Part shown: in pieces, positions 7,881 through 14,604 of the stretch
How positions within the stretch are numbered: the stretch's first letter is position 1
Layout of the letters: the number at the start of each line of letters is the position of its first letter
From: Candidatus Nanosyncoccus nanoralicus
GTDB lineage: Bacteria > Patescibacteriota > Saccharimonadia > Saccharimonadales > Saccharimonadaceae
Reading direction: 5' to 3'
Assembly (NCBI RefSeq): GCF_004138405.1
Contig: NZ_PRLL01000003.1
Coordinates: 1 to 44,420 of the forward strand
Length of the DNA: 44,420 nt
Position numbers and translations under genes: made by a program
Notes under the pieces: model-generated
Told to the model about the DNA's origin: nothing
The model's input: only the letters and a program-made list of their open reading frames with translations
Database searches by the model: none

Positions 7881-9560
7881 ATGAAAATAATTGGACTGGA
7901 TGTTGGCACAGTGCGCATTGGCGTTGCCCGTGTTGATACAACGACTAAAATTGCTATTCCTGACGGCTACATTAATGTAAACGGTCAAGAAATTTCGGAA
8001 ATTCAGCGCAAGCTAAGTTTTCATAACTCAAACGTACTCGTTATTGGCATGCCGCGCAGTAATGACGGTAATCAAACAGCGCAGTCGGACTTCGTAAAGT
8101 CTTTTACGGAACGCATTGCAGCTACAATTCCTGGCTTAAAGATTTATTTTCAAGATGAGTCTCTCACCTCTGTTGAGGCTGAAAACCGCCTAAAAAGTCG
8201 AAAAAATAATTATCAGAAAGGCGAAATTGATGCCGAGTCTGCTGCCATTATTTTGCAGGACTTTGTAGAGCGCCTGCAATCTGCTCTTAATAATCAGCAA
8301 ACGCTCGCACCAGTTGAATTTACTCCTGCTGGAGTCATTGAAGGTGAACAGACAAACTTAAAATCTCAAGAACAAGATGAAAAAATGCCTAAAAAAAAGA
8401 ATTCCTTTATTAAAAAAGTAGTAATTAGTTTATTTATTATTTTTGTGCTAGGAGGAATAGGTATAGGCGGGGCGTATCACTGGTACCAGCAACAATTATT
8501 GCCCGTAAAAAATCTCAACTGTCTCTATAATTCTCCAGCCGAAGCAGCTGTTGGAACCGAAGAAGAGAAGGAAGCAGATTGTCGTTATCAAACTTTTGAA
8601 ATCAAAACCAATGAGACGATTAACGAAATTTCTGCACGTTTAAAAACGCAGAATTTGATCCGTTCAAGCGAAATCTTCAAGTTTTATTTAAAACTGAATC
8701 AAAAGTCTTCAAAGATTAAATCCGGCATCTATCACCTACGTACTAACATGTCCATGCCGCAAATTGCAGATCTACTTGAGCAGGGTGCAGTTTCTAATAA
8801 TGTTTTTAATCTCACTGTCCTGCCTGGCGAGACAATCACTGACATTCGTCAGAAATTAATCAAACTCGGTTATCAAGACACTCAAATCGATGCTGCCTTG
8901 GCAAAACAATATGATAGTCCAATCTTAAAAGGCCTATATAGTTCTGAAGGACGTTTAGAAAACCAATTGCAGCCGCAGAACGTTGCACTCGAAGGTTATC
9001 TATATGGAGAAACTTATCAATTTTATCAAGGTGAAACGGTAGAGCACATTTTTAAAACCATGATTGATCAGCTAAATAATATTGCTAATCTAAATAAGCT
9101 AGAAGAGAAGTTCAAAAAGCGCGGGCTCACCTTAAGGGAGGGGATTATCCTCGCCTCAATTATTCAAAAAGAAGCCCATACGGAGGATATGCCGGGGGTT
9201 TCAATGGTCTTCCAGAATCGTCTACGTCGTGGCTGGAGTCTTGGTTCGGACGTTACTGCTACTTATGCGGCCGACCTAGTCAACCCGAATCGCAATAAAA
9301 ACGATCCTAATAATAATCTTGTCGTCCTTGAAACCGATAGTCTATATAATACTAGAAAGCATACAGGTCTGCCTCCAGGTCCCATCTGTAGTCCATCTAT
9401 TTCAGCACTTTTAGCAGTTGCTGAGCCAGATGAAAATATGAAATCTATGTATTATTTCTTGACAGGAGACGATGGAAAGATGTATTATAGTGTAACCGAT
9501 ACTGAGCACGAGCAGAAAAAACGTGACTTTTGTCAAAAACTCTGTAACGTAGGACTCTAG
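7881..9560 (+). CDS. RuvX/YqgF nuclease fused to MltG endolytic transglycosylase
   Basis: Residues 1-135 are a YqgF/RuvX domain (RNase H fold) with expected acidic residues D7 (GLDVGTVRIG), E93 (FQDESLTS) and D118 (EIDAESAAI). RuvX acts on Holliday junctions or pre-16S rRNA. A linker leads to a membrane helix (about 179-199) and an MltG/YceG-like domain. Its catalytic Glu is probably E431 (ASIIQKEAHTED), followed by QNRL and HTGLPPGPICSP motifs. MltG cleaves nascent peptidoglycan and sets strand length. An AAGGTGGTGAG ribosome-binding site decides the start. An in-frame ATG at 8385 (M169), just before the basic and membrane part, could give a separate MltG, but no clear Shine-Dalgarno precedes it. 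Confidence 0.9.
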   Translation: MKIIGLDVGTVRIGVARVDTTTKIAIPDGYINVNGQEISEIQRKLSFHNSNVLVIGMPRSNDGNQTAQSDFVKSFTERIAATIPGLKIYFQDESLTSVEAENRLKSRKNNYQKGEIDAESAAIILQDFVERLQSALNNQQTLAPVEFTPAGVIEGEQTNLKSQEQDEKMPKKKNSFIKKVVISLFIIFVLGGIGIGGAYHWYQQQLLPVKNLNCLYNSPAEAAVGTEEEKEADCRYQTFEIKTNETINEISARLKTQNLIRSSEIFKFYLKLNQKSSKIKSGIYHLRTNMSMPQIADLLEQGAVSNNVFNLTVLPGETITDIRQKLIKLGYQDTQIDAALAKQYDSPILKGLYSSEGRLENQLQPQNVALEGYLYGETYQFYQGETVEHIFKTMIDQLNNIANLNKLEEKFKKRGLTLREGIILASIIQKEAHTEDMPGVSMVFQNRLRRGWSLGSDVTATYAADLVNPNRNKNDPNNNLVVLETDSLYNTRKHTGLPPGPICSPSISALLAVAEPDENMKSMYYFLTGDDGKMYYSVTDTEHEQKKRDFCQKLCNVGL

Positions 9561-9579
9561 GTGGAAATATCGGCAAGTT

Positions 9580-10698
9580 ATGACAACGAAAAAACAGAAT
9601 AAACGCAATAAATTAAAAAGTAAATTGAAGATTATTCCATATCTCTTCGTTTTTCTAGCAACCATGGGACTTATTAACTATGGCTCAAAGAATAAACATA
9701 TAGACGAATCGATAAATAATCTAAATCTTCAATCGATCTCGAAAAAAGACTATGCTGTCTCTACTGACCAGCTTTCCGAATTTTATGTCGTCTCCGAACT
9801 TGCCAGTAATCTTAGCTTAGCTTCATCAGAAGTTGTTAATGTTAACTATAACTCCCTCACTACTCTTCGTGATTCCGGTCAGGTTTCTACTGAAAAAATG
9901 GAGAAACCAATTGCGCCTCTCGCTACTAGTTGTCTCAAAGTTGGTGCAATTGCTTACACTGTTGTCGAGGGTGACACAATTGCCTCGATTACTGGAAAAT
10001 ATGCCGCTTGTGGTGTTACTGAAACTATGGTCCGCTGGTCCAATAACTTCAAGAATACATATGAACCAAAAGTGGGTGAGGTAATTTATCTCCCATCTCG
10101 TGCTGGTTTCGTCTATAAGATTAAAAGTGGCGATACCGTTGAATCAATTGCTGGTAAATATGGAGCAAAAAGTGATGAGATTATCGCCGCAAATAACCTT
10201 GAGTTGAACCAAAGTCTTGCAGTAGGTACCTCAATTCTTCTTCCAGATGGTAATCTTCCAGAAACCGAGCGCCCAGATTATGTTGCTCCTCGCATAACCA
10301 ACTCTCAATCGCAAAGCTATACACAGTCTGTCTATTATCGTACCTATTGGACTTCTGCCAACCAGATGCCATGGGGTTGGTGTACTTGGTACGCCTGGCA
10401 ACGTCGTTATGAGCTGGGTGGTGGTTATGTCCTTCCAGGTGGTCTTGGTAACGCTAATACTTGGGACAATGCTCTAATTTCCAGCTTCCCATCTAGCCGT
10501 GGTACCAACCCGCAAGCCGGTGACGTTTTTCAAACCGACTCTGGTTATTATGGTCACGTCGGTATTGTGGACTCCGTAAATGATGATGGAACTATTACTA
10601 TTTCCGATATGAATGGTATCGCTGGTTGGGGCCATGTTGGTCGCAAAACCGTCCCTCAAAGTGTCTGGTCCGGCTACCTCTTTATTCATAGTCGCTAA
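9580..10698 (+). CDS. Cell-wall hydrolase with two LysM domains and a CHAP domain
   Basis: The 372-residue protein starts with a basic stretch and a hydrophobic segment (about residues 19-35), an anchor or signal. Two LysM peptidoglycan-binding domains follow (about 125-172, YTVVEGDTIASITGKY, and about 178-222, YKIKSGDTVESIAGKY). The C-terminal CHAP amidase/endopeptidase domain (about 262-372) has the catalytic Cys C268 (WGWCTWYAW) and His H326 (GHVGIV). CHAP enzymes cut peptidoglycan peptides or the glycan-peptide bond. It lies 19 nt downstream of the MltG fusion, so both wall enzymes are probably co-transcribed. Roles in division, wall remodelling or attack on the host cell are possible; the sequence does not decide. 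Confidence 0.93.
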   Translation: MTTKKQNKRNKLKSKLKIIPYLFVFLATMGLINYGSKNKHIDESINNLNLQSISKKDYAVSTDQLSEFYVVSELASNLSLASSEVVNVNYNSLTTLRDSGQVSTEKMEKPIAPLATSCLKVGAIAYTVVEGDTIASITGKYAACGVTETMVRWSNNFKNTYEPKVGEVIYLPSRAGFVYKIKSGDTVESIAGKYGAKSDEIIAANNLELNQSLAVGTSILLPDGNLPETERPDYVAPRITNSQSQSYTQSVYYRTYWTSANQMPWGWCTWYAWQRRYELGGGYVLPGGLGNANTWDNALISSFPSSRGTNPQAGDVFQTDSGYYGHVGIVDSVNDDGTITISDMNGIAGWGHVGRKTVPQSVWSGYLFIHSR

Positions 10699-10700
10699 AA

Positions 10701-10709
10701 TGGTAAAAT
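10701..10709 (+). promoter_or_regulatory. Extended -10 promoter of obg
   Basis: TGG-TAAAAT, ending 10 nt before the ATG of obg. It predicts a leader of only about 3 nt. The box begins 2 nt after the stop codon of the wall hydrolase. Confidence 0.55.
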
Positions 10710-10718
10710 AAGAGTGAT

Positions 10719-12056
10719 ATGTTTTGTGATACTGCAAAAGTTAGTCTAAAAGCCGGCAAAGGTGGCGATGGTGCCGTATCTTTTCGCCACGAAATTTATA
10801 TTAATAAGGGTGGTCCTGACGGTGGTAATGGTGGTAAAGGTGGTTCCATTATCTTTGTAGCCGATAAAGATACTAACACCCTAATTGATTTTCGTTTTAA
10901 CCCGATTTTAACTGCAGAAAATGGTGGTAATGGCTCTGGTACTCGTAGTGCAGGTCGTTCTGGAAAGGATCTTTTAGTTGAGGTCCCTATCGGAACTGTC
11001 GTTAAGCGCGATGGGCAGGTCATTGCTGATCTTACTCATGACGGCGAAAAGGCCGTAATTGCTAAAGGTGGTGATGGTGGTTTTGGTAATGCTCACTTTA
11101 AGTCAAGTGTACGCCAAACTCCAGTCATTGCCGAGGTTGGTGAGCCAGGCGATGAATTTGAGGCTGAGTTAGAATTACGTCTGCTTGCAGATGTTGGTTT
11201 GGTTGGCCTTCCAAACGCCGGTAAATCAACCTTTTTGTCAGTCGTAAGTAACGCTAAGCCAGAAATTGCAGATTATCCATTCACTACGCTAACTCCAAAT
11301 CTTGGTGTTGCTACGATAGACCGTCACGATATCCTTATTGCAGATATTCCAGGCCTCATAGAAGGTGCTGCAGAAGGCAAGGGTCTAGGTCACGATTTTT
11401 TGCGTCATGTAGATCGTACTGCAGTTCTTCTGCATCTTATAGATGTTTACAACAACGACGCCGGTGAAGCCTATCATATTATTCGCCGTGAGCTCGACAA
11501 ATATTCAGACTTAAAGAACCGTCCTGAAATTGTTGCTCTCACAAAATGTGAGGGTGTGGATCAGGATATTATTGAAATGCAGATCCAGTCTATTAGACAG
11601 CATAATCCTAGCGCAAATATCCTCTCTATTTCTGCTGCCTCTCATCAAGGAGTTGATGATTTGCTTCGCCTCTTATGGCAGGAAATTAAAAAATCTAAAG
11701 AGCAGAAAGGCCGAGAGACTCAAGCCTTATCTCAAACCACTGAAATTAATCTAGGAGAAAATCGTCCTGAAGTGCAAAATAGCCAAGCAGGTTTACCGGT
11801 CATTTCTCTGAGTACTCAGGAACTCCGTAACACTTGGTCTGTTACCCTGGACGATAATGGTGTCTATCATGTGACTGGAGAAAAAATTGAAAAGTTTGCA
11901 CGACGTACCGACCTCTCTAATTATGCCTCTGTCAACCGTTTACGTGATATTATGAAGAAACTTGGCATTCGAGCCGAGCTCACTAATCAGGGCGCTGGCC
12001 CAGATTCTCTAATTGAAATCTCTGGCAAGACCTTTACTCTCGTTGAACAGTATTAA
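10719..12056 (+). CDS. obg: Obg/CgtA GTPase
   Basis: This essential GTPase acts in 50S ribosome assembly and the stress response. The 445-residue protein has the Gly-rich Obg fold (about residues 1-157, with GGDGAVSFRHE and GGPDGGNGGKGG), a GTPase domain with P-loop GLPNAGKSTF, switch region TTLTPNLG, DIPGLIEGAAEGKGLG and TKCE, and a C-terminal OCT domain (about 375-445, ending GKTFTLVEQY). Domain order and length are typical. It has its own promoter and ends at a bidirectional terminator facing the small membrane protein gene. Confidence 0.97.
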   Translation: MFCDTAKVSLKAGKGGDGAVSFRHEIYINKGGPDGGNGGKGGSIIFVADKDTNTLIDFRFNPILTAENGGNGSGTRSAGRSGKDLLVEVPIGTVVKRDGQVIADLTHDGEKAVIAKGGDGGFGNAHFKSSVRQTPVIAEVGEPGDEFEAELELRLLADVGLVGLPNAGKSTFLSVVSNAKPEIADYPFTTLTPNLGVATIDRHDILIADIPGLIEGAAEGKGLGHDFLRHVDRTAVLLHLIDVYNNDAGEAYHIIRRELDKYSDLKNRPEIVALTKCEGVDQDIIEMQIQSIRQHNPSANILSISAASHQGVDDLLRLLWQEIKKSKEQKGRETQALSQTTEINLGENRPEVQNSQAGLPVISLSTQELRNTWSVTLDDNGVYHVTGEKIEKFARRTDLSNYASVNRLRDIMKKLGIRAELTNQGAGPDSLIEISGKTFTLVEQY

Positions 12057-12093
12057 TTGAAAAATATCAAAAATCTAAAACTTGGACAAACTA

Positions 12094-12123
12094 AAAAACA
12101 CGGACTTAAGGGTCCGTGTTTTT
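12094..12123. terminator. Bidirectional terminator between obg and the 12129 gene
   Basis: A 12-bp stem (12094-12105 with 12112-12123) with A-rich left and T-rich right arms and a TTAAGG loop works in both directions. It separates two convergent genes in about 70 nt. Confidence 0.88.
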
Positions 12124-12128
12124 ATATC

Positions 12129-12503
12129 TTATTTACAATCGGCACCAGTAGTTTTCTTGTGCCAAGACTTAAATTGTTTAATATATTCCTCGCTACCGAG
12201 TTTGGTGAATAATTTATTTTGCTCCTCAATGTTAAGTTCCATTCCATTGGACTTATAATCGGTAATTTTACTGTGATTATAGTAAATTGTAATGTCGCCC
12301 TTGTCAGAACTACAGATCAGACTGGATTGTTTAAAAAAGACTGACCATATAAAAACTGAGACTAGTGCAACTGTGAGAACAGAAATCACGATCACTATTG
12401 CTAGGACTTTCTTATTCTTTGGTTTTTTTGAGGCGGCAGCCTGCGTCTCCTGTGTAACCTGATTCCTTACATCTTGTATAAAAGCGCTCTCATAATCATT
12501 CAT
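12129..12503 (-). CDS. Small single-pass membrane protein, unknown
   Basis: I place the start at 12503 (MNDYESAFIQDV), not at an upstream ATG, because a TGT-TATGCT extended -10 ends exactly 7 nt before it. The product is about 124 residues: a cytoplasmic Gln/Ala/Lys-rich N-terminal part, one membrane helix (about residues 33-56, AIVIVISVLTVALVSVFIW) and a small external domain. The external domain has two Cys residues (LICSSDKG and the near-terminal GADCK) that could form a disulfide. I recognise no family. It diverges from the T4SS_pilin-type surface protein gene and the two share a 50-nt control region, so they may be co-regulated. Confidence 0.7.
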   Translation of the reverse strand: MNDYESAFIQDVRNQVTQETQAAASKKPKNKKVLAIVIVISVLTVALVSVFIWSVFFKQSSLICSSDKGDITIYYNHSKITDYKSNGMELNIEEQNKLFTKLGSEEYIKQFKSWHKKTTGADCK

Positions 12504-12509
12504 AAAGTA

Positions 12510-12518
12510 AGCATAACA
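12510..12518 (-). promoter_or_regulatory. Extended -10, leaderless promoter of the 12503 gene
   Basis: On the minus strand: TGT-TATGCT, six bases, then ATG. It fixes the start codon choice for the small membrane protein. Confidence 0.55.
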
Positions 12519-12538
12519 TATTCCCATTAAAAAGTTTA

Positions 12539-12547
12539 TGCTATACT
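12539..12547 (+). promoter_or_regulatory. Extended -10, leaderless promoter of the 12554 gene
   Basis: TGC-TATACT, ending 7 nt before the ATG at 12554. Confidence 0.6.
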
Positions 12548-12553
12548 TTAGGT

Positions 12554-13594
12554 ATGAAAAATCGTTCTGTAACTGTATTTTTTGCAAGTATTATTGCGCT
12601 TTTCTTATCCGTCCTCACATTATCTTTGGTTTCGCCAATAGTTGAAGCTAAAGGCAGAGACTATTTTGCGGCGACTGTTATAAAACGGAATTCAAAAGCG
12701 GCAAAGAAGCAGAATAAACAGAATAAGCAGAATAAGCAGAATACGGATGACGAATCTGATGAATCTGATGACTCCGGTGTTGGTGCTGAGTACTCAGGCA
12801 ACAAGGGGCAGTCTGGCTGGGTTCAAGAGGGGCGCTCTTGGTTTTATTACGTTAATGGTCAGCCTGTAAGTGAGGGATGTCGCACTATTAATGGCACTAT
12901 TTATTGTTTTGAGGGGGACGGTGAATTAATGACCGGTGAAGTTAAGCGAGGGGGTAAAACATATTATTATACGGAAGATGGTACTGGGCAACTTCTTAAA
13001 AACGGCATCACACCCAATGGGCAAAAAACTGACGCAACAGGCATGATTTATGAGGAGGCAGACGGTAGTTCGACTGGTAGTACTCCAACCTTTGATACTT
13101 CATCCGTATCCGGCGCTTCGAATGCGTCTCCTTCCGCCAGCTATACAGATAAAAAAGCCTCTTCTTCTAGCTCTGGTTCTTCAGGTGGCTCTTCCTCTGG
13201 TTCCAGCTCTTCAGGTAGTTCTTCTTCCGGTTCCAGTTCTTCAGGTGGCTCTTCTTCCGGTTCTTCAAGTGGCACCTCTGGCTCCTCCGGCTCTTCGGAT
13301 GAAAAATGCATCAAGCTGGCCATCATTAAAATCAAGGGTAAGGACTGTATTGAAAACAGCGAAGAGGCTATCTTTGAGATTCTTGGTATGATCCTTAATA
13401 TTTTCACTTTTGGGGTCGGGATTGCCGCCACAGGTGGTTTTATCTTCTGTGGTTATCAGTATATCACCTCCAAAAACGAGCCTGCAGTTATTGTTAAGAT
13501 TAAGACTCGTATGCTTAATATTGTCATTGGTCTAATAATCTATTTTATGTTCTGGGGACTTATTGGACTCTTACTTCCAGGCGGACTCTGGTAA
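12554..13594 (+). CDS. Secreted surface protein: wall-binding-like repeats, Ser/Gly stalk, T4SS_pilin-type C-terminus
   Basis: The 346-residue protein starts with a signal peptide (about 1-33). Then come a KQN tandem repeat (about 52-63) and an acidic stretch. Residues about 87-155 resemble choline/glucan-binding wall repeats (GWVQEGRSWFYYVNGQPV, GGKTYYYTEDGTG). A Ser/Gly-rich linker follows (about 202-248). The C-terminal 95 residues hold two membrane helices (about 279-303 and 321-342) around a YQYITSKNEP turn and a KIKTRMLNIVIGLIIYF segment, as in T4SS_pilin (PF18895) proteins of CPR bacteria. So a pilin-type membrane module carries an exposed, possibly carbohydrate-binding head. Its DNA contains low-complexity repeats encoding the KQN and Ser/Gly runs. 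Confidence 0.8.
   Translation: MKNRSVTVFFASIIALFLSVLTLSLVSPIVEAKGRDYFAATVIKRNSKAAKKQNKQNKQNKQNTDDESDESDDSGVGAEYSGNKGQSGWVQEGRSWFYYVNGQPVSEGCRTINGTIYCFEGDGELMTGEVKRGGKTYYYTEDGTGQLLKNGITPNGQKTDATGMIYEEADGSSTGSTPTFDTSSVSGASNASPSASYTDKKASSSSSGSSGGSSSGSSSSGSSSSGSSSSGGSSSGSSSGTSGSSGSSDEKCIKLAIIKIKGKDCIENSEEAIFEILGMILNIFTFGVGIAATGGFIFCGYQYITSKNEPAVIVKIKTRMLNIVIGLIIYFMFWGLIGLLLPGGLW
12712..12741 (+). repeat. Short tandem repeat encoding KQN units
   Basis: A 9-base unit close to AAGCAGAAT/AATAAGCAG is repeated about four times in frame and codes for KQNKQNKQN in the surface protein. Its copy number could vary by slippage without breaking the frame. Confidence 0.6.
13155..13298 (+). repeat. Degenerate tandem repeat encoding the Ser/Gly stalk
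   Basis: Imperfect repeats of TCTTCAGGT / GGCTCTTCC / GGTTCCAGC units code for a Ser/Gly linker. The frame is kept throughout, which fits a flexible spacer whose length may vary between strains. Confidence 0.6.
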
Positions 13595-13642
13595 TTGGCA
13601 ACTTGCTTTTGTTACTCCAATACGCCTTCTTTAGTCCATTGC

Positions 13643-13669
13643 AAAAAAATACCCCCGAAGGAGTACTTT
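13643..13669. terminator. TTCG-tetraloop terminator of the ncRNA, also ending the surface protein gene
   Basis: TACCCC (13650-13655) and GGAGTA (13660-13665) form the stem. On the minus strand the loop is TTCG and seven T follow; on the plus strand a CTTTT run follows. It can end transcription from both sides. Confidence 0.85.
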
Positions 13670-13789
13670 TCTCACTGATGCGCGCCCACCCTGGGGCACA
13701 TTGTTTTGTTTTAATTCGCTTTTTGTTTTTAATGAAATCTCCACACTCCACTATTTTTTGAAGCGGAACCCCGTGAAGCGTATCAGCTT
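13643..13789 (-). ncRNA. Candidate structured non-coding RNA, about 147 nt (novel)
   Basis: This gene-free stretch between the surface protein and trmD has a consensus sigma70 promoter on the minus strand and ends at a tetraloop terminator, without a convincing ORF. The predicted ends pair: 13778-13786 with 13675-13683 (one mismatch). Inside, CAC and GGGG (minus strand, 13769-13775) can pair with CCCC and GTG (13687-13696), and 13761-13768 with 13715-13721. An A-rich region and a purine-rich apical loop remain. The rod-like shape recalls 6S RNA, but I see no diagnostic motif of SRP RNA, RNase P RNA or tmRNA. Identity is unknown; an unusual 5' leader is unlikely because the next leftward gene is more than 1 kb away. 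Confidence 0.6.
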
Positions 13790-13795
13790 ATGCTT

Positions 13796-13824
13796 ACTAT
13801 ATCCAAAATCCCATAAACTGTCAA
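13796..13824 (-). promoter_or_regulatory. Consensus -35/-10 promoter of the candidate ncRNA
   Basis: On the minus strand: TTGACA, a 17-nt spacer, TATAGT. It is the best full consensus promoter in the window. Transcription should begin near 13789. Confidence 0.8.
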
Positions 13825-13878
13825 GATTTTATGGATAAAATATGAGAAAAGTCAGTCAAAAAAGCATAATTCATACTG

Positions 13879-13887
13879 TGATATAAT
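13879..13887 (+). promoter_or_regulatory. Extended -10, leaderless promoter of trmD
   Basis: TGA-TATAAT ending 8 nt before the ATG of trmD; no Shine-Dalgarno is present. Confidence 0.7.
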
Positions 13888-13894
13888 TAATCAA

Positions 13895-14572
13895 ATGGCA
13901 AAAGTTAAATTCACAATCATTACACTCTTTCAGGACGCCCTAGCGCCCTATTTGTCGACCTCGATGATGTGGAAGGCTACCAAAAATAATATTGCTGAAT
14001 TCTCTTTTGTTGACCTCCGGGATTTTGGTCTCGGTCCACATAAATCCGTCGACGACACCCCTTATGGTGGAGGTGACGGTATGTTGCTCCGCTGTGAGCC
14101 GGTATTCGCAGCGATCGAAAAAATCAAACAAGATGACCCCACGGCAAAAGTTATTCTTCCCACCCCAGCTGGTCAAATTTGGTGTCAATCACTCATCCGT
14201 CAATTTGCTGAAAAAATAGAATCACAGGAAGAAAACCACTTCATTATTCTTTGTCCACATTATGAAGGTTATGATGAGCGTATCCTGACATTGGTTGATT
14301 ATCAGGTCAGTCTCGGCCACTTTGTTCTAACGGGCGGGGAATTGCCAGCCCTTATTATAATTGATAGTATCGTTCGACTCCTTCCTGGTGTTTTAGGTGG
14401 AGAAAGTTCCGCTATTATTGAAAGCTTTTCCGAAGGAAACACTATTGAGTATCCGCAATATACGAAGCCTGCCGATTTTCGCGGTATGAAAGTCCCAGAA
14501 GTCCTATTATCTGGTCATCACGGCAAGATTAAAGAGTGGCGCGAGTCTCATCAACGCCCCTCTCAATCATAA
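13895..14572 (+). CDS. trmD: tRNA (guanine-N1-)-methyltransferase TrmD
   Basis: TrmD methylates G37 next to the anticodon using SAM, which prevents +1 frameshifting. The 225-residue protein shows the SPOUT trefoil-knot motifs of TrmD: DLRDFGLGPHKSVDDTPYGGG, the knot segments LCPHYEGYDERI and GHFVLTGGELPAL, and a C-terminal QYTKPADFRG followed by VPEVLLSGHHGKIKEWR. In many bacteria trmD sits with rimM, rpsP and rplS; here it stands alone next to recG. Transcription is probably leaderless from its own promoter. Confidence 0.96.
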   Translation: MAKVKFTIITLFQDALAPYLSTSMMWKATKNNIAEFSFVDLRDFGLGPHKSVDDTPYGGGDGMLLRCEPVFAAIEKIKQDDPTAKVILPTPAGQIWCQSLIRQFAEKIESQEENHFIILCPHYEGYDERILTLVDYQVSLGHFVLTGGELPALIIIDSIVRLLPGVLGGESSAIIESFSEGNTIEYPQYTKPADFRGMKVPEVLLSGHHGKIKEWRESHQRPSQS

Positions 14573-14588
14573 TTCTCATATCTTCACA

Positions 14589-14597
14589 TGCTATAAT
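14589..14597 (+). promoter_or_regulatory. Extended -10, leaderless promoter of recG
   Basis: TGC-TATAAT ending 8 nt before the ATG at 14605. It supports this start over an upstream in-frame ATG that overlaps trmD. Confidence 0.65.
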
Positions 14598-14604
14598 TAT
14601 CCTA

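Noticed and set aside
12712..13298. CRISPR-like regular repeats
   Set aside because: The repeats are short, in frame and code for KQN and Ser/Gly runs. There are no unique spacers and no cas genes in the window.
13560..13751. A 63-residue minus-strand ORF in the ncRNA region
   Set aside because: It runs across the ncRNA and its terminator into the surface protein gene, has no ribosome-binding site and no recognisable features.
13643..13789. SRP RNA, RNase P RNA or tmRNA as identity of the ncRNA
   Set aside because: The GGAAGCAGC-type SRP apical motif, conserved RNase P core motifs and a tRNA-like CCA end are all absent.
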